Source of the DNA: Candidatus Kapaibacterium sp.
Lineage (GTDB): Bacteria; Bacteroidota; Ignavibacteria; Kapaibacteriales; UBA2268
Direction: 5' to 3'
DNA length: 64,000 nucleotides
Assembly: GCA_013414795.1 (NCBI GenBank)
Contig: CP058732.1
Location: 1,711,950-1,775,949, forward strand
This document shows positions 35,755-44,548 of this stretch, one piece after another. Every line of letters starts with the position of its first letter. The first letter of the stretch is position 1. Under the pieces are notes generated by a model that was not told where the DNA came from, did no database searches, and saw only the letters and a program-made list of their open reading frames with translations. A program made the translations under genes and the position numbers.

Positions 35755-36411
35755 ATGTTAAGTCAGGCAATTCAAGATTATTTAAAAGCGATTTACAAGT
35801 TACAAGGAGACGAACCAGTCTCGACAACAGATTTGGCAAAGGAATTAAATGTTTCTGGTGCTTCAGTAACAGGAATGTTGAAAAGGTTAGCCTCTATGGG
35901 ACTTATTGAGTACAATTCTTATCATGGGGCAAAACTTACACCCGCTGGGGAAAAGGTAGCACTTGAAACAATTCGTTTCCATCGTCTACTTGAACTTTAT
36001 TTAAAAGAAAAATTGAACTATCCGCTCGATAAGGTTCACGACGAAGCCTGCAGGCTCGAGCATTTCATTTCAGAAGAGTTCATTGAACGAATAAACAAAA
36101 TCCTTGGCGAACCTAAATTCGACCCACATGGACATCCTATCCCATCGAAAGAAGGTAAAATTGAAATAGTACCCGAAAAATCACTTAATGATGCAGAACC
36201 TGGAATTATTTACACTATCAGCCACTTGGAAGATGACAACCCAGAACTATTGGCATACTTAGAAAGTTTAGGCTTACTTCCAGACACCCGAATTGAACTA
36301 ATCGAAAAACAGCCATTTTTCGGACCTATCACCTTGAAAATTGAGAAATCTAAAAAACAAATCACTATCGGCTATGAAGTTGGTAAAAGGATATATATCA
36401 AAGAAGCATAA
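35755..36411 (+). CDS. DtxR/MntR-family metal-dependent transcriptional regulator
   Basis: 218 residues. Winged helix (about 1-65: VSTTDLAKELNVSGASVTGMLKRLASMGLIEYN), dimerisation/metal domain with EACRLEHFISEEFIERI and the DPHGHPIP loop, and a C-terminal FeoA/SH3-like domain (about 145-218). Such proteins repress iron or manganese uptake when loaded with Fe(II) or Mn(II). Next to feoAB, it most likely controls ferrous uptake. Whether it senses Fe or Mn cannot be settled by sequence alone. Confidence 0.92.
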   Translation: MLSQAIQDYLKAIYKLQGDEPVSTTDLAKELNVSGASVTGMLKRLASMGLIEYNSYHGAKLTPAGEKVALETIRFHRLLELYLKEKLNYPLDKVHDEACRLEHFISEEFIERINKILGEPKFDPHGHPIPSKEGKIEIVPEKSLNDAEPGIIYTISHLEDDNPELLAYLESLGLLPDTRIELIEKQPFFGPITLKIEKSKKQITIGYEVGKRIYIKEA

Positions 36412-36416
36412 GATAA

Positions 36417-38759
36417 ATGGTTACAACAAATCCAGAAATTTCTGCTTGTCTAATTGTTAGAAATGAAGAAAAATTTATAGACAATTGCCTTCGTTCAATT
36501 TCAAAAGTTTGTAAAGAAATTATTGTCGTCGATACTGGCTCGACGGACAGAACTGTTGAAATTGCGAAAAAATATACAGACAAAATTTTCAATTATACTT
36601 GGGATAACAATTTCGCAAATGCCCGAAATTTTGCCCTTTCTTTTGCTACTTGTCCTTTTGTTCTTTCCATAGATGCAGACGAAGAACTGCAAAATCCCGA
36701 TGCTTTATTGAAAGCATTACAAAATGCTAAACCAAACACTGGCGGCTGGTTGGTAAATAATATTTCATTTGCCGCACGCAAGCAAGGGGCTGGGTTCGAC
36801 ACTTTCGCAACCAAATTGATACGAGTGTTTCGCAACCATCCAGACATACGATTCGAAGGTATTGTCCACGAGCAAATTCATGAATCGATAATACGAAATA
36901 ATCTTGAAATTGCTGACTCCGAAGTTATTCTTCTCCACTATGGATACTCGCTCAGTCCAGACCAGATGCGAACAAAACAGGTTCGGAATTTACATCTTCT
37001 GCTGGAAGCAATTCGAACTGAACCCAATAGTGCTTATTTGCATTTTCAAATAGCAAAAACATACCTTGCACTCGATAATCTTACAGAAGCAGATAAGTAT
37101 ATTGAAAAGTCCCTCAAATTGGCAAAGCCAGAAAGTTCAGTACGACCGCAAGCGTTAAACTATGGAGGAATCATTTCCTTTAAAATTGGCAATTATCAAA
37201 CTGCAATACAAAGAGCAAACGAATCTCTTTCCGTATTGCCCCATCAATCTTTTGCTCATTTTATTTTAGGCGAAACCTACTCCGCTTTAACCGACTATAA
37301 AACTGCATTGTATCACTATCAAGAAATGGAGAAGAATTTAAAAAATCCTTCTTCGCTCGCTTTGGTTGTTGGCGACTATTTTCTTCCATTTGAAAGCCTA
37401 TACTTTAGAATTGGGCGGTGTCTTGTCGGCTTGGGAAAACACAAAGAGGCTGAAAATTTCTTCCGCAAGGGTCTAAGCATTAACCCAAACGATTTTGATT
37501 GTATCCGTGGTTTGGTTAATGCACTAATTTTCCAAAACCGCTTCGATGAAGTATTTGACTTATTGTATAGTTTTAAAACGAACAACCCAAATTTAGCAAT
37601 TGAAATCGATAACTTGGTTGCACAAGTTGAGAATTATCGAGAAAAAAATTCCAAAGTTATTTCATATAATGTTCAAGATAACTTTGAGATTATTGAAAGC
37701 AAAACACAATTTGAAAAATCAAAGGAAGAAACCCCACTGGTTTCTCTTAGTATGATTGTCAAAAACGAAGAAAAATATCTTCCTGGGTGTTTAGAAAATG
37801 TAAAAGACATAGTCGACGAAATTGTTATTGTTGACACAGGTTCCACCGACAACACCAAAAAAATTGCCCAAAGTTTTGGTGCAAAAATTTATGATTTTCC
37901 CTGGCAGGACGATTTTGCCCTCGCAAGAAATGAATCTCTAAAACATTGCTCTGGAGAATGGATTATCTATCTTGACGCAGACGAACGAATTGTCCATCCA
38001 GGTCCACAAGAATTACGTGAACTTTTGAAATCCACTGACAAAAGTATAGGGGCATACTATTGCTTAATTGAAAGTGAACATTACCAAATGGATGGTAGCA
38101 CCGAAGTCCACAGAGGCGGCTATCCACGCATTTTTAGGAATTTGGGATATCCAAAAATCAAATTTATTGGAAGAGTGCACGAGCAAATTGCACCAGCGAT
38201 TTTTCAAAATGGATTAAGTATTCAGTTTTCCAACATTACAATCCAACATCTGGGCTACAATCAAAGCCGAGAGGTAATGGAGAGCAAAATTCGTCGGAAT
38301 TATCGAATGCTCATCAAACACGTACAAGAGGAGCCACTCAACGGGTACGCATGGTACCAACTGGGTCAAACACTTGCCCAAATGTCTTTGGCAAACGAAG
38401 CCGAAAAAGCAATCCGAATGGCAATCCAAACAAAAACATTATCGAAACCTGTGTTTGCAAGCGCTGCCTCTACTCTTGCAAAAATGGTCGGCAATAAAGG
38501 AAAATACGAGGAAGCATTATACTGGGCAGAAAAATCACTCGAGTTGGTTCCCGACCAAATCTATGCTCTCCATCTTAAAGCCTATGCTCTTTTGTACTTG
38601 CAAAGATTTGAAGAAGCTGAACAACTTTTCTACGAAGTTTTGAAAAGATTAAAGGAAAAGCAAGGAATTCCTTTAACTGGCTTCGACATATTAATCCCTG
38701 AACATATAGTTTTGAAGGGATTGGATATGGCGAAAAGAAAAATCAAACCGATATTATGA
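36417..38759 (+). CDS. Tandem family-2 glycosyltransferase/TPR protein
   Basis: 780 residues built as a duplicated unit. The first GT2 domain (about 8-190) has ACLIVRNEEKFIDNCL, VVDTGSTDRTVEIA and DADEE. A TPR region follows (about 200-415). The second GT2 domain (about 440-620) repeats the pattern: LSMIVKNEEKYLPGCL, IVDTGSTDNTKKIA and DADER, followed by more TPR repeats (about 635-745). Both halves keep the DxD and DTGSTD motifs, so both may be active. Relatives are SunS-like glycosyltransferases with C-terminal TPRs that glycosylate peptides. No signal peptide, so it is cytoplasmic. It starts five bases after the DtxR-family gene. Confidence 0.85.
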   Translation: MVTTNPEISACLIVRNEEKFIDNCLRSISKVCKEIIVVDTGSTDRTVEIAKKYTDKIFNYTWDNNFANARNFALSFATCPFVLSIDADEELQNPDALLKALQNAKPNTGGWLVNNISFAARKQGAGFDTFATKLIRVFRNHPDIRFEGIVHEQIHESIIRNNLEIADSEVILLHYGYSLSPDQMRTKQVRNLHLLLEAIRTEPNSAYLHFQIAKTYLALDNLTEADKYIEKSLKLAKPESSVRPQALNYGGIISFKIGNYQTAIQRANESLSVLPHQSFAHFILGETYSALTDYKTALYHYQEMEKNLKNPSSLALVVGDYFLPFESLYFRIGRCLVGLGKHKEAENFFRKGLSINPNDFDCIRGLVNALIFQNRFDEVFDLLYSFKTNNPNLAIEIDNLVAQVENYREKNSKVISYNVQDNFEIIESKTQFEKSKEETPLVSLSMIVKNEEKYLPGCLENVKDIVDEIVIVDTGSTDNTKKIAQSFGAKIYDFPWQDDFALARNESLKHCSGEWIIYLDADERIVHPGPQELRELLKSTDKSIGAYYCLIESEHYQMDGSTEVHRGGYPRIFRNLGYPKIKFIGRVHEQIAPAIFQNGLSIQFSNITIQHLGYNQSREVMESKIRRNYRMLIKHVQEEPLNGYAWYQLGQTLAQMSLANEAEKAIRMAIQTKTLSKPVFASAASTLAKMVGNKGKYEEALYWAEKSLELVPDQIYALHLKAYALLYLQRFEEAEQLFYEVLKRLKEKQGIPLTGFDILIPEHIVLKGLDMAKRKIKPIL

Positions 38760-38781
38760 CTAAAATTTTGGGGAAAATTAT

Positions 38782-38789
38782 TAATTTTG
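38782..38789 (+). promoter_or_regulatory. -7 box TAATTTTG of tRNA-Thr
   Basis: Exact octamer ending nine bases before the tRNA. No TTTG is found at the 19-20 base spacing. Confidence 0.6.
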
Positions 38790-38798
38790 CTTTTGTTT

Positions 38799-38871
38799 GC
38801 CAACATAGCTCAGCTGGTAGAGCAGCTCACTCGTAATGAGCAGGTCGGCGGTTCGAATCCGCCTGTTGGCT
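38799..38871 (+). tRNA. tRNA-Thr(CGU)
   Basis: A complete cloverleaf: acceptor GCCAACA / TGTTGGC, D arm GCTC...GAGC, anticodon stem GCTCA / TGAGC with loop CTCGTAA (anticodon CGU), T arm GGCGG TTCGAAT CCGCC, discriminator T. CCA is not encoded. It reads ACG codons. The convergent barrel gene's stop codon abuts its last base. Confidence 0.97.
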
Positions 38872-40074
38872 CTAATAATATAAATGCAACTGAAAAGCCC
38901 ACCTGGTAGATTTATTTTCCATCGATTTGAAATATCTGTATTCTGCAACCATCTCAACATATGGAACTGGGAAATACTTTACACCAATTATGCCAGATTG
39001 GTTTCTCAACTCCCAGACATTTTTTTCTGTAATGTTAATTTTAGTTTTTCCATTTTCCAAAGTAATAAAAGGAATTACACCACGAGTGAGATAATACATT
39101 AATTTGATGGTATAATTTTGGGTTTTTCTCATATCCTTTAAATCCGACAAAGCAAGTTCGCCAAAAAGCCCAAATTTCTCAAATAAATTGAGACCAACGA
39201 AAGAACTCGAATAAAGAAAATTGCCATTAATTAAGACCGAACTACCAAGAAAAGAGTAAAAAAGAAAATCTTCAATAATGAGAGGATAAATGACAATTTT
39301 TGAAGTAAATGTTGGATTGTGCTTTAATACAATTGGTTTGTCTCCAAAGATAGTAACATACGATAGAAATCGAGAGTCGAACACACCAGCATAAATGTCG
39401 AACCATTCAAAGTTTCTGAAAGAAAGTTCAAGACCAAATTCTGAGTAATCTGGTGGAAACAAAGAAGCAGTGTAATCAACGGAGGCAATTCTTCTATCAA
39501 AGCGTGTCATATCGCAATCTCGAAGCCCGAATGATGGTTGAAACTTGCCAAATTGAATTTCTGGAAGAAAGTCAATTATTTTTATATTAAAACTTGCCAT
39601 CCAGTTATCCTGTCCTTGAAAAACTTTAGGTCCAATGTTGTATTGAGCATTAAAATTGAAATTCTCCGATGGCTGAATTAGAAAATACAACCCCGATTCC
39701 ATTGGAAAGTAGCGTCGGCGGGCAAGTTCGGTTTTGTGTGAACGTATCGATTGGAAGCGAAAGTCCAATCCAAAAGCGAATTTCCAACTGACGTAATTCT
39801 CCGATGAATCACCCAAAGAGAGATTGGACCAATATTGAGACTTGTCGAATAGTTCGTAAATTTTTTGAATCTCTTCTTTTCCAATAGGTAAATGTGAAGC
39901 ATCTCTTAAAAATTTCCATCCAAATTCAGTTCTTATTCCGCCACCTTGCGGATTAATATGGCACTTAGAACATTTGTTCCCAGTCCAGATGGAAAGTTCT
40001 GGTGTGGAATACACCTGGAAAATCCCAAAAATTACTATAAAACAAATAATCGTGTAAAAAGTGAACTTTTTCAT
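38872..40074 (-). CDS. Outer-membrane barrel-like protein with one N-terminal c-type heme site
   Basis: 400 residues, signal peptide ending FQVYS. Immediately after it is a single heme-binding CSKCH within the segment NKCSKCHINPQGGGIRTEFGW. The remaining 330 residues are alternating aromatic beta-strands, ending in FQLHLYY, a typical barrel C-terminus, so the protein looks like a porin or barrel with a heme at its periplasmic mouth. The CxxCHxNPxGGG motif recurs in uncharacterised outer-membrane proteins of anaerobes. Its start overlaps the preceding cytochrome gene's stop (TAATG), so the two are coupled. A role in electron transfer across the outer membrane is inference. Confidence 0.72.
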   Translation of the reverse strand: MKKFTFYTIICFIVIFGIFQVYSTPELSIWTGNKCSKCHINPQGGGIRTEFGWKFLRDASHLPIGKEEIQKIYELFDKSQYWSNLSLGDSSENYVSWKFAFGLDFRFQSIRSHKTELARRRYFPMESGLYFLIQPSENFNFNAQYNIGPKVFQGQDNWMASFNIKIIDFLPEIQFGKFQPSFGLRDCDMTRFDRRIASVDYTASLFPPDYSEFGLELSFRNFEWFDIYAGVFDSRFLSYVTIFGDKPIVLKHNPTFTSKIVIYPLIIEDFLFYSFLGSSVLINGNFLYSSSFVGLNLFEKFGLFGELALSDLKDMRKTQNYTIKLMYYLTRGVIPFITLENGKTKINITEKNVWELRNQSGIIGVKYFPVPYVEMVAEYRYFKSMENKSTRWAFQLHLYY

Positions 40075-40508
40075 TATTTATGTGGTGGTAACTTTCCTAA
40101 TTTCCTTGCTTTAACAACATCCTGGGCTGTAACTGGTATATCCATATTATTAAATTCACGGTAAACAAACTCCAGTATCATTGCAACTTCCTCGTCGCTA
40201 AGTTTTTGGTCTATTTCTGTCAACATCACACCATAGTAAACTTCGCCATTAACAACAATTTTTCCGCTTCTCCCAAAAAGCATACCACGAAGAAGTTCAA
40301 TTTTATCTCCTTTTTGCACATAATCGGAGTTTTTCAATGGTGGATACACTCCTTTGATTCCTCTCCCATCTTTTCTATGGCATTTTGAACATTGCTCAAT
40401 GTATAATTTTTTTGCTCTTTCTTTATCGTATGCGTAAAGAATTGTTAATGAAACAAAAACAAAAGAAGTTATCAATGCGATTGATAAAGCAAATTGAAAT
40501 GTCAGCAT
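40074..40508 (-). CDS. Small mono-heme c-type cytochrome
   Basis: About 144 residues from the ATG at 40508, which gives a clean N-terminal membrane/signal helix (MLTFQFALSIALITSFVFV); longer starts would overlap the upstream gene. One CSKCH heme site follows in KKLYIEQCSKCHRKDGRG, then a class I cytochrome pattern with a candidate axial Met in YYGVMLTEID and the closing helix LSDEEVAMILEFVYREF. It resides in the periplasm or is membrane-tethered. Coupled to the heme-barrel gene, it probably passes electrons to it. Confidence 0.85.
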   Translation of the reverse strand: MLTFQFALSIALITSFVFVSLTILYAYDKERAKKLYIEQCSKCHRKDGRGIKGVYPPLKNSDYVQKGDKIELLRGMLFGRSGKIVVNGEVYYGVMLTEIDQKLSDEEVAMILEFVYREFNNMDIPVTAQDVVKARKLGKLPPHK

Positions 40509-40518
40509 TGGAAACAAT

Positions 40519-42375
40519 CTATTCGACGATTGCGTTCTTTTTGAATTTCCTTGACACTCTAATAGCATCTCTCTCTGCTTCTTCATATGTTCTATACCCC
40601 CACAAGACAACTTTGTACATCATTTGATTTCTTGAAAATAGTCTATCGTAATAAGACTTGTAACCTAACTTTTCCCAAAATTCAACTTTTCTTTCTGCTT
40701 GCTCCTCGCTTGATACCGTATCAACGACGATTGTGAAAGGCAAAATTTCTGGTAAAAGCCAACGAATTTCTACTCTTCTGTTGAACAAACTGCTGTTCTC
40801 ATCATCTTCGTTGGGATAAATGGGCTTACTAATCCCAATACCCTTTGTACGAATCTGCGAGGGATAAACCCCTTTCGAAACAAGCCTTTTTTGAACAGCC
40901 AAAGCCCGCTCCAACGACAGTTTAATTGGGTCGGAATAACTTTCACCAATACTGGCTGTACCGATTAGTTCCAAGGTCAAATTTCTGTGTGTAATCAGAA
41001 GGTTTGCTAGATTGTCTATCGTTGGCAAAAAAACATCCTTAATCGTCGTATCAGAATGTTCAAAAAGGGACACAGCCTGATAGTTTGTGTAAAACGTGCG
41101 GTCTTGAATAGGAAATGAATGTTCATCTGAAAAACTAATGTTACCAAAACTAACCGATGCTATTATATCTAAATCTTTGCATTTCAATTCCTTTCTCGAA
41201 AACTTTATTTTTGCACCGAAATAGTATTTACTGGAAAAAATGACTTCGACAAGACTTTTACCAATTTCACTTAATTTCCAGGGAAAATGGTAGAAATTTC
41301 CACCAGTCTTTGAGGACAAATATTTATACACAGATGGCGAAACTTCATTTCCAAAAGTGATACAATTTATAGCAATTTTCTTGCTTTTTGCCTTCGAAAT
41401 CACATCCTCAAGTGTGTAATTTATCGAGGAGTTATCCATACGGTTCGTAATAAGGACAACTTTTGTATTGGTTTCACCTTCTAAATTATCAATTAAACTA
41501 CATAAAGAATAAAAAACTGAACTCAATTCATTGCTTCGAGGAAATTCAAAAGCCTCCAAGTCCCACAAAAACTTGTCCGAACGCTCCAAAGGTATAACAT
41601 TTGCAACTCGAACACCAAAGAAATTTAAAGAAACCCTGTCCCCAATGTCAAGGAATTTAATTGATTCGACAATGTCTTGTTTTATTTGTGGAATTTCATT
41701 TAAAACAGAATAGTCGATAATGAAATGGACATCAATTCTTTCGTCAATCCTGAAACTTTTCGCAAGATTGAGGTACTCACTGGTAGAAAATTTCCCAGCA
41801 CATTTCTGTTCGATTTGTAATTTTATGTCGGAGGAATGCTTGGATACTTCGTAACAAAAATTACCATTTTCATCCAAAAGGACAAAATCAACCGAAAGGC
41901 TATCGAAATTTGTATCTTCTGAAAGCCTAAGTATTTTCAAACGACTAACATTTGAAATCGGGGCATCCGAGAAACCGCAGTAAAAGTTTGTTTTTTGCGT
42001 ATTTTTATAACTGAAGATATCTTCTACAAATCTTGGTCCCCTTTGTATTGTCTTTTTGGGTTCGACGGATTGATTTTCTTTACTATTTACGAGAATATAT
42101 GCAGATTGGGTAATTTGTTGATTTCCTTCACCATAAGCAACAACATCAAGACGAAGCGAAGAAACAGGTTTTAACCAAAGAGAATCAGTTGGGTTGAAGT
42201 CATAATCATAACCACTTACTCGGACGAATTTAGCATTTAAAAATTCCCAGGAAATGCAAACACTATCCCCTTTTTGAATTTCAATATAATTTGGGAACTT
42301 GTTAACAATTATACGTTCCGTAGAACAAGAAAGCAAAACCAAAAAAACGAGACAAGAAATTAAAAAAATTCTCAT
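40519..42375 (-). CDS. Lipoprotein with vWA, OmpA-like and SPOR domains
   Basis: About 618 residues from MRIFLIS; the lipobox LLSC gives Cys17. After an N-terminal beta domain comes a von Willebrand A-like region (about 210-390: DVHFIIDYSVLNEI in place of the DxSxS MIDAS, KVVLITNRMDN), then an OmpA-like peptidoglycan-binding segment (about 475-555: LELIGTASIGESY..., LSLERALAVQKRLVSKG, NRRVEIRW) and a C-terminal SPOR domain (about 565-618) that binds denuded glycan. The MIDAS is incomplete, so metal binding is doubtful. This combination ties the protein to peptidoglycan at two points. It starts four bases after the ClpB fragment and precedes the cytochrome by 10 bases. Confidence 0.78.
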   Translation of the reverse strand: MRIFLISCLVFLVLLSCSTERIIVNKFPNYIEIQKGDSVCISWEFLNAKFVRVSGYDYDFNPTDSLWLKPVSSLRLDVVAYGEGNQQITQSAYILVNSKENQSVEPKKTIQRGPRFVEDIFSYKNTQKTNFYCGFSDAPISNVSRLKILRLSEDTNFDSLSVDFVLLDENGNFCYEVSKHSSDIKLQIEQKCAGKFSTSEYLNLAKSFRIDERIDVHFIIDYSVLNEIPQIKQDIVESIKFLDIGDRVSLNFFGVRVANVIPLERSDKFLWDLEAFEFPRSNELSSVFYSLCSLIDNLEGETNTKVVLITNRMDNSSINYTLEDVISKAKSKKIAINCITFGNEVSPSVYKYLSSKTGGNFYHFPWKLSEIGKSLVEVIFSSKYYFGAKIKFSRKELKCKDLDIIASVSFGNISFSDEHSFPIQDRTFYTNYQAVSLFEHSDTTIKDVFLPTIDNLANLLITHRNLTLELIGTASIGESYSDPIKLSLERALAVQKRLVSKGVYPSQIRTKGIGISKPIYPNEDDENSSLFNRRVEIRWLLPEILPFTIVVDTVSSEEQAERKVEFWEKLGYKSYYDRLFSRNQMMYKVVLWGYRTYEEAERDAIRVSRKFKKNAIVE

Positions 42376-42379
42376 AAGA

Positions 42380-43699
42380 TTATATCTTGGAAAATACAAA
42401 TTCACCATTTTGTGCATCAATAAGAATCTTATCCCCCGAGCCAAACTTCCCTTCCAGAACCAAAAGCGCAAGTTTGTCGACGATGTGTTTCTGAAGCGCA
42501 CGCTTCAAAGGTCGAGCACCAAACTGCGGGTCAAAGCCAATGGAGGCAATCAAGTCCAGAGCATTTTGATTGACTTCAATATCAATTCCATTTTCTTTCA
42601 TCTTCTTTCGAATTTTTTCCAACTGTAGCAGTGCAATTTGGTGGATATCCTCTTTAGTCAAAGGTTTGAAAACAATAATGTCATCAATTCTGTTCAAGAA
42701 TTCTGGTCGAAGCCGTTTTTTCAACAATTCAAAAATCTCATCTTTCAATCTGTCCATTACTACATCACGATTTGATGAGGTTAAATGTTCAAGTCTGTCT
42801 TGTATTAATTCCGTCCCCAAGTTAGAAGTCATAATAATAATAGTATTTTTAAAATTAACTACCCTACCTTTGCTGTCGGTCAATCTACCATCGTCGAGAA
42901 CTTGCAGAAGTATATTGAACACGTCTGGATGCGCCTTTTCAATTTCGTCCAGAAGCACTACGGAATATGGACGCCTTCGAACTGCTTCCGTAAGTTGTCC
43001 TCCTTCTTCATAACCCACGTAACCTGGGGGAGCACCAATCAACCTTGAAACCGAAAACTTTTCCATATACTCGCTCATATCAATGCGGACCATAGCATTC
43101 TCGTCATCAAAAAGGAATTCGGCGAGTGCTCTTGCTAATTCTGTTTTTCCAACCCCAGTGCTTCCAAGAAATATAAATGAACCAATTGGTCTATTCACAT
43201 CTTGAAGACCAACCCTCGAACGGCGAATTGCATTTGCAACCGCACGCACAGCTTCCTCTTGGTCGACAAGTCTTTGATGAATACGCTCTTCCATTTTTAA
43301 AAGTTTAGTGCGCTCGCTTTCAAGCATCCTTTGAACGGGAATGCCAGTCCATTTCGAAACAATTTCAGCAATATCTTCTGCATCTACTTCTTCTTTCAAC
43401 AATTTCCCGTCCTTTTGAACCTCCTGCAATTTCGCATTAACTTCGTTCAACTTCTTATTAAGTTCGTGGAGTAACCCGTAGCGTATTTCTGCAACTTTTG
43501 CAAGGTTACCCTGGCGTTCATATTCGTCCGCCTGAATGCGTAAATTTTCAATTTGGGCTTTGTAATCACGAATTTGTTGAATAAGACTTCTTTCTAATTC
43601 CCAACGAGCACGCAAAGCCTCTCGTTTTCTTTTTAACTCTTCCAATTCATTTTCAATTTCTTTAAGTCTTTCAAAGGTTGCTTTTGTGGATTCGTCCAT
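42380..43699 (-). CDS. ClpB-like AAA+ disaggregase lacking the N-domain and NBD1
   Basis: 439 residues versus about 860 for full ClpB. It begins partway through the M-domain coiled coil ([19 protein letters not shown]), includes the conserved [16 protein letters not shown] linker, and keeps a complete second AAA+ module: Walker A GSTGVGKT (179-186), pore loop GYVG (about 226), Walker B VVLLDE (about 247), sensor 1 TSNLG, Arg finger FLNRID, sensor 2 GARPLKR. The N-domain and NBD1 are missing; upstream is a TATTTTTG promoter box and the terminator of another gene, not a decayed coding sequence. Either a functional one-ring form or a truncated paralogue; the frame is intact. Confidence 0.88.
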   Translation of the reverse strand: MDESTKATFERLKEIENELEELKRKREALRARWELERSLIQQIRDYKAQIENLRIQADEYERQGNLAKVAEIRYGLLHELNKKLNEVNAKLQEVQKDGKLLKEEVDAEDIAEIVSKWTGIPVQRMLESERTKLLKMEERIHQRLVDQEEAVRAVANAIRRSRVGLQDVNRPIGSFIFLGSTGVGKTELARALAEFLFDDENAMVRIDMSEYMEKFSVSRLIGAPPGYVGYEEGGQLTEAVRRRPYSVVLLDEIEKAHPDVFNILLQVLDDGRLTDSKGRVVNFKNTIIIMTSNLGTELIQDRLEHLTSSNRDVVMDRLKDEIFELLKKRLRPEFLNRIDDIIVFKPLTKEDIHQIALLQLEKIRKKMKENGIDIEVNQNALDLIASIGFDPQFGARPLKRALQKHIVDKLALLVLEGKFGSGDKILIDAQNGEFVFSKI

Positions 43700-43733
43700 A
43701 TAATCCCAATATTTTCTTATATGTTTTAAAAAA

Positions 43734-43741
43734 CAAAAATA
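43734..43741 (-). promoter_or_regulatory. -7 box TATTTTTG upstream of the shortened clpB-like gene
   Basis: A TAnnTTTG match 34 bases before the ATG, within the 76-base gap left after the upstream terminator. It suggests that the truncated gene is transcribed on its own. Confidence 0.45.
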
Positions 43742-43774
43742 ATAATAAATTCAAAATAAGTAAACATAAATAAA

Positions 43775-43802
43775 AAAAGGCTGACAAAATAGCCAGCCTT
43801 TT
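43775..43802 (-). terminator. Intrinsic terminator of the lipoprotein gene at 43825-44502
   Basis: A 9-bp stem AAAAGGCTG / CAGCCTTTT with a 10-base loop and a T run on the minus strand, 23 bases after the stop codon. Confidence 0.88.
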
Positions 43803-43824
43803 AATTTCATAACTTCCGCTACAA

Positions 43825-44502
43825 TTACTTCTCTTCTAAATCAACTTTTTGTCCATTGTCGAGTTCAAGATACAATGGACGCCAGGAAACAAATATTTGT
43901 TGTGGATTTTCTGTTAACATTTTGATAAGGAACTCTTCATTTTTGTTTCCTTCTTCGAATTTAAATGTAGATTGAAATTGTGTAAACTGCCCACCTTTAA
44001 TAGTCTGGTCAATATTTATTCTATATGCTCTAACTAACTGGTTACCAGCAGTAAAGAATTGTAAATAGCCATAGATTTTCTTAATGTCAGTTTTAGAAAT
44101 GTTCGAAATTGTGTAAGTGAAGACATTAAACTTCGAGCCATTTATGTCTACTGGCTTCCAACCATCGTATCGGAAACGAGAGAAAGCAGTAATTGCATTT
44201 GTGGCAAGATTAATCCCGCTTTGTCGAAAGCGAAGTTTCTTCTCTTGCTCAATGATTTCCTTCACAGACTTGTTATAAAGAGAATCAATTAAATTATTGT
44301 ACCGAGCAACTCCACTGCTAAAATAATCAAGGTCTTCGATTGTCATCAAACTATCTTTTCGAGCCTTTTCAATTACTTCGAAGAAATTTTGAGCAGTAAT
44401 TTTTTCATTGAGCAACTTGGAAGTTTTTTTCTTTGGTTCACAACCATTAGAAAAAACGATAACTAATGCTAAAAACAAAACAAAGAAACTGGATGTTCTC
44501 AT
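43825..44502 (-). CDS. Uncharacterised lipoprotein
   Basis: 225 residues from MRTSSFF; a lipobox FSNGC gives Cys21. The first half is helical and charged (IEKARKDSLMTIEDLDYFSSG). The second half is a beta-sandwich-like segment (FNVFTYTISNISKTDIKKIYGYLQFFTAGNQLVRAYRI...), reminiscent of DUF-type domains for extracytoplasmic interaction. No enzyme motif and no family was recognised. It has a TAATTTTG promoter box at 44541 and its own terminator, so it is a single-gene unit. Confidence 0.7.
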   Translation of the reverse strand: MRTSSFFVLFLALVIVFSNGCEPKKKTSKLLNEKITAQNFFEVIEKARKDSLMTIEDLDYFSSGVARYNNLIDSLYNKSVKEIIEQEKKLRFRQSGINLATNAITAFSRFRYDGWKPVDINGSKFNVFTYTISNISKTDIKKIYGYLQFFTAGNQLVRAYRINIDQTIKGGQFTQFQSTFKFEEGNKNEEFLIKMLTENPQQIFVSWRPLYLELDNGQKVDLEEK

Positions 44503-44540
44503 AGAAAATCCTAATATGTTATACAAAAATTACAAATTTA

Positions 44541-44548
44541 CAAAATTA
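44541..44548 (-). promoter_or_regulatory. -7 box TAATTTTG upstream of the lipoprotein gene
   Basis: Exact octamer on the minus strand overlapping the last three bases of the proline dehydrogenase gene, 38 bases before the lipoprotein ATG. Confidence 0.5.
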
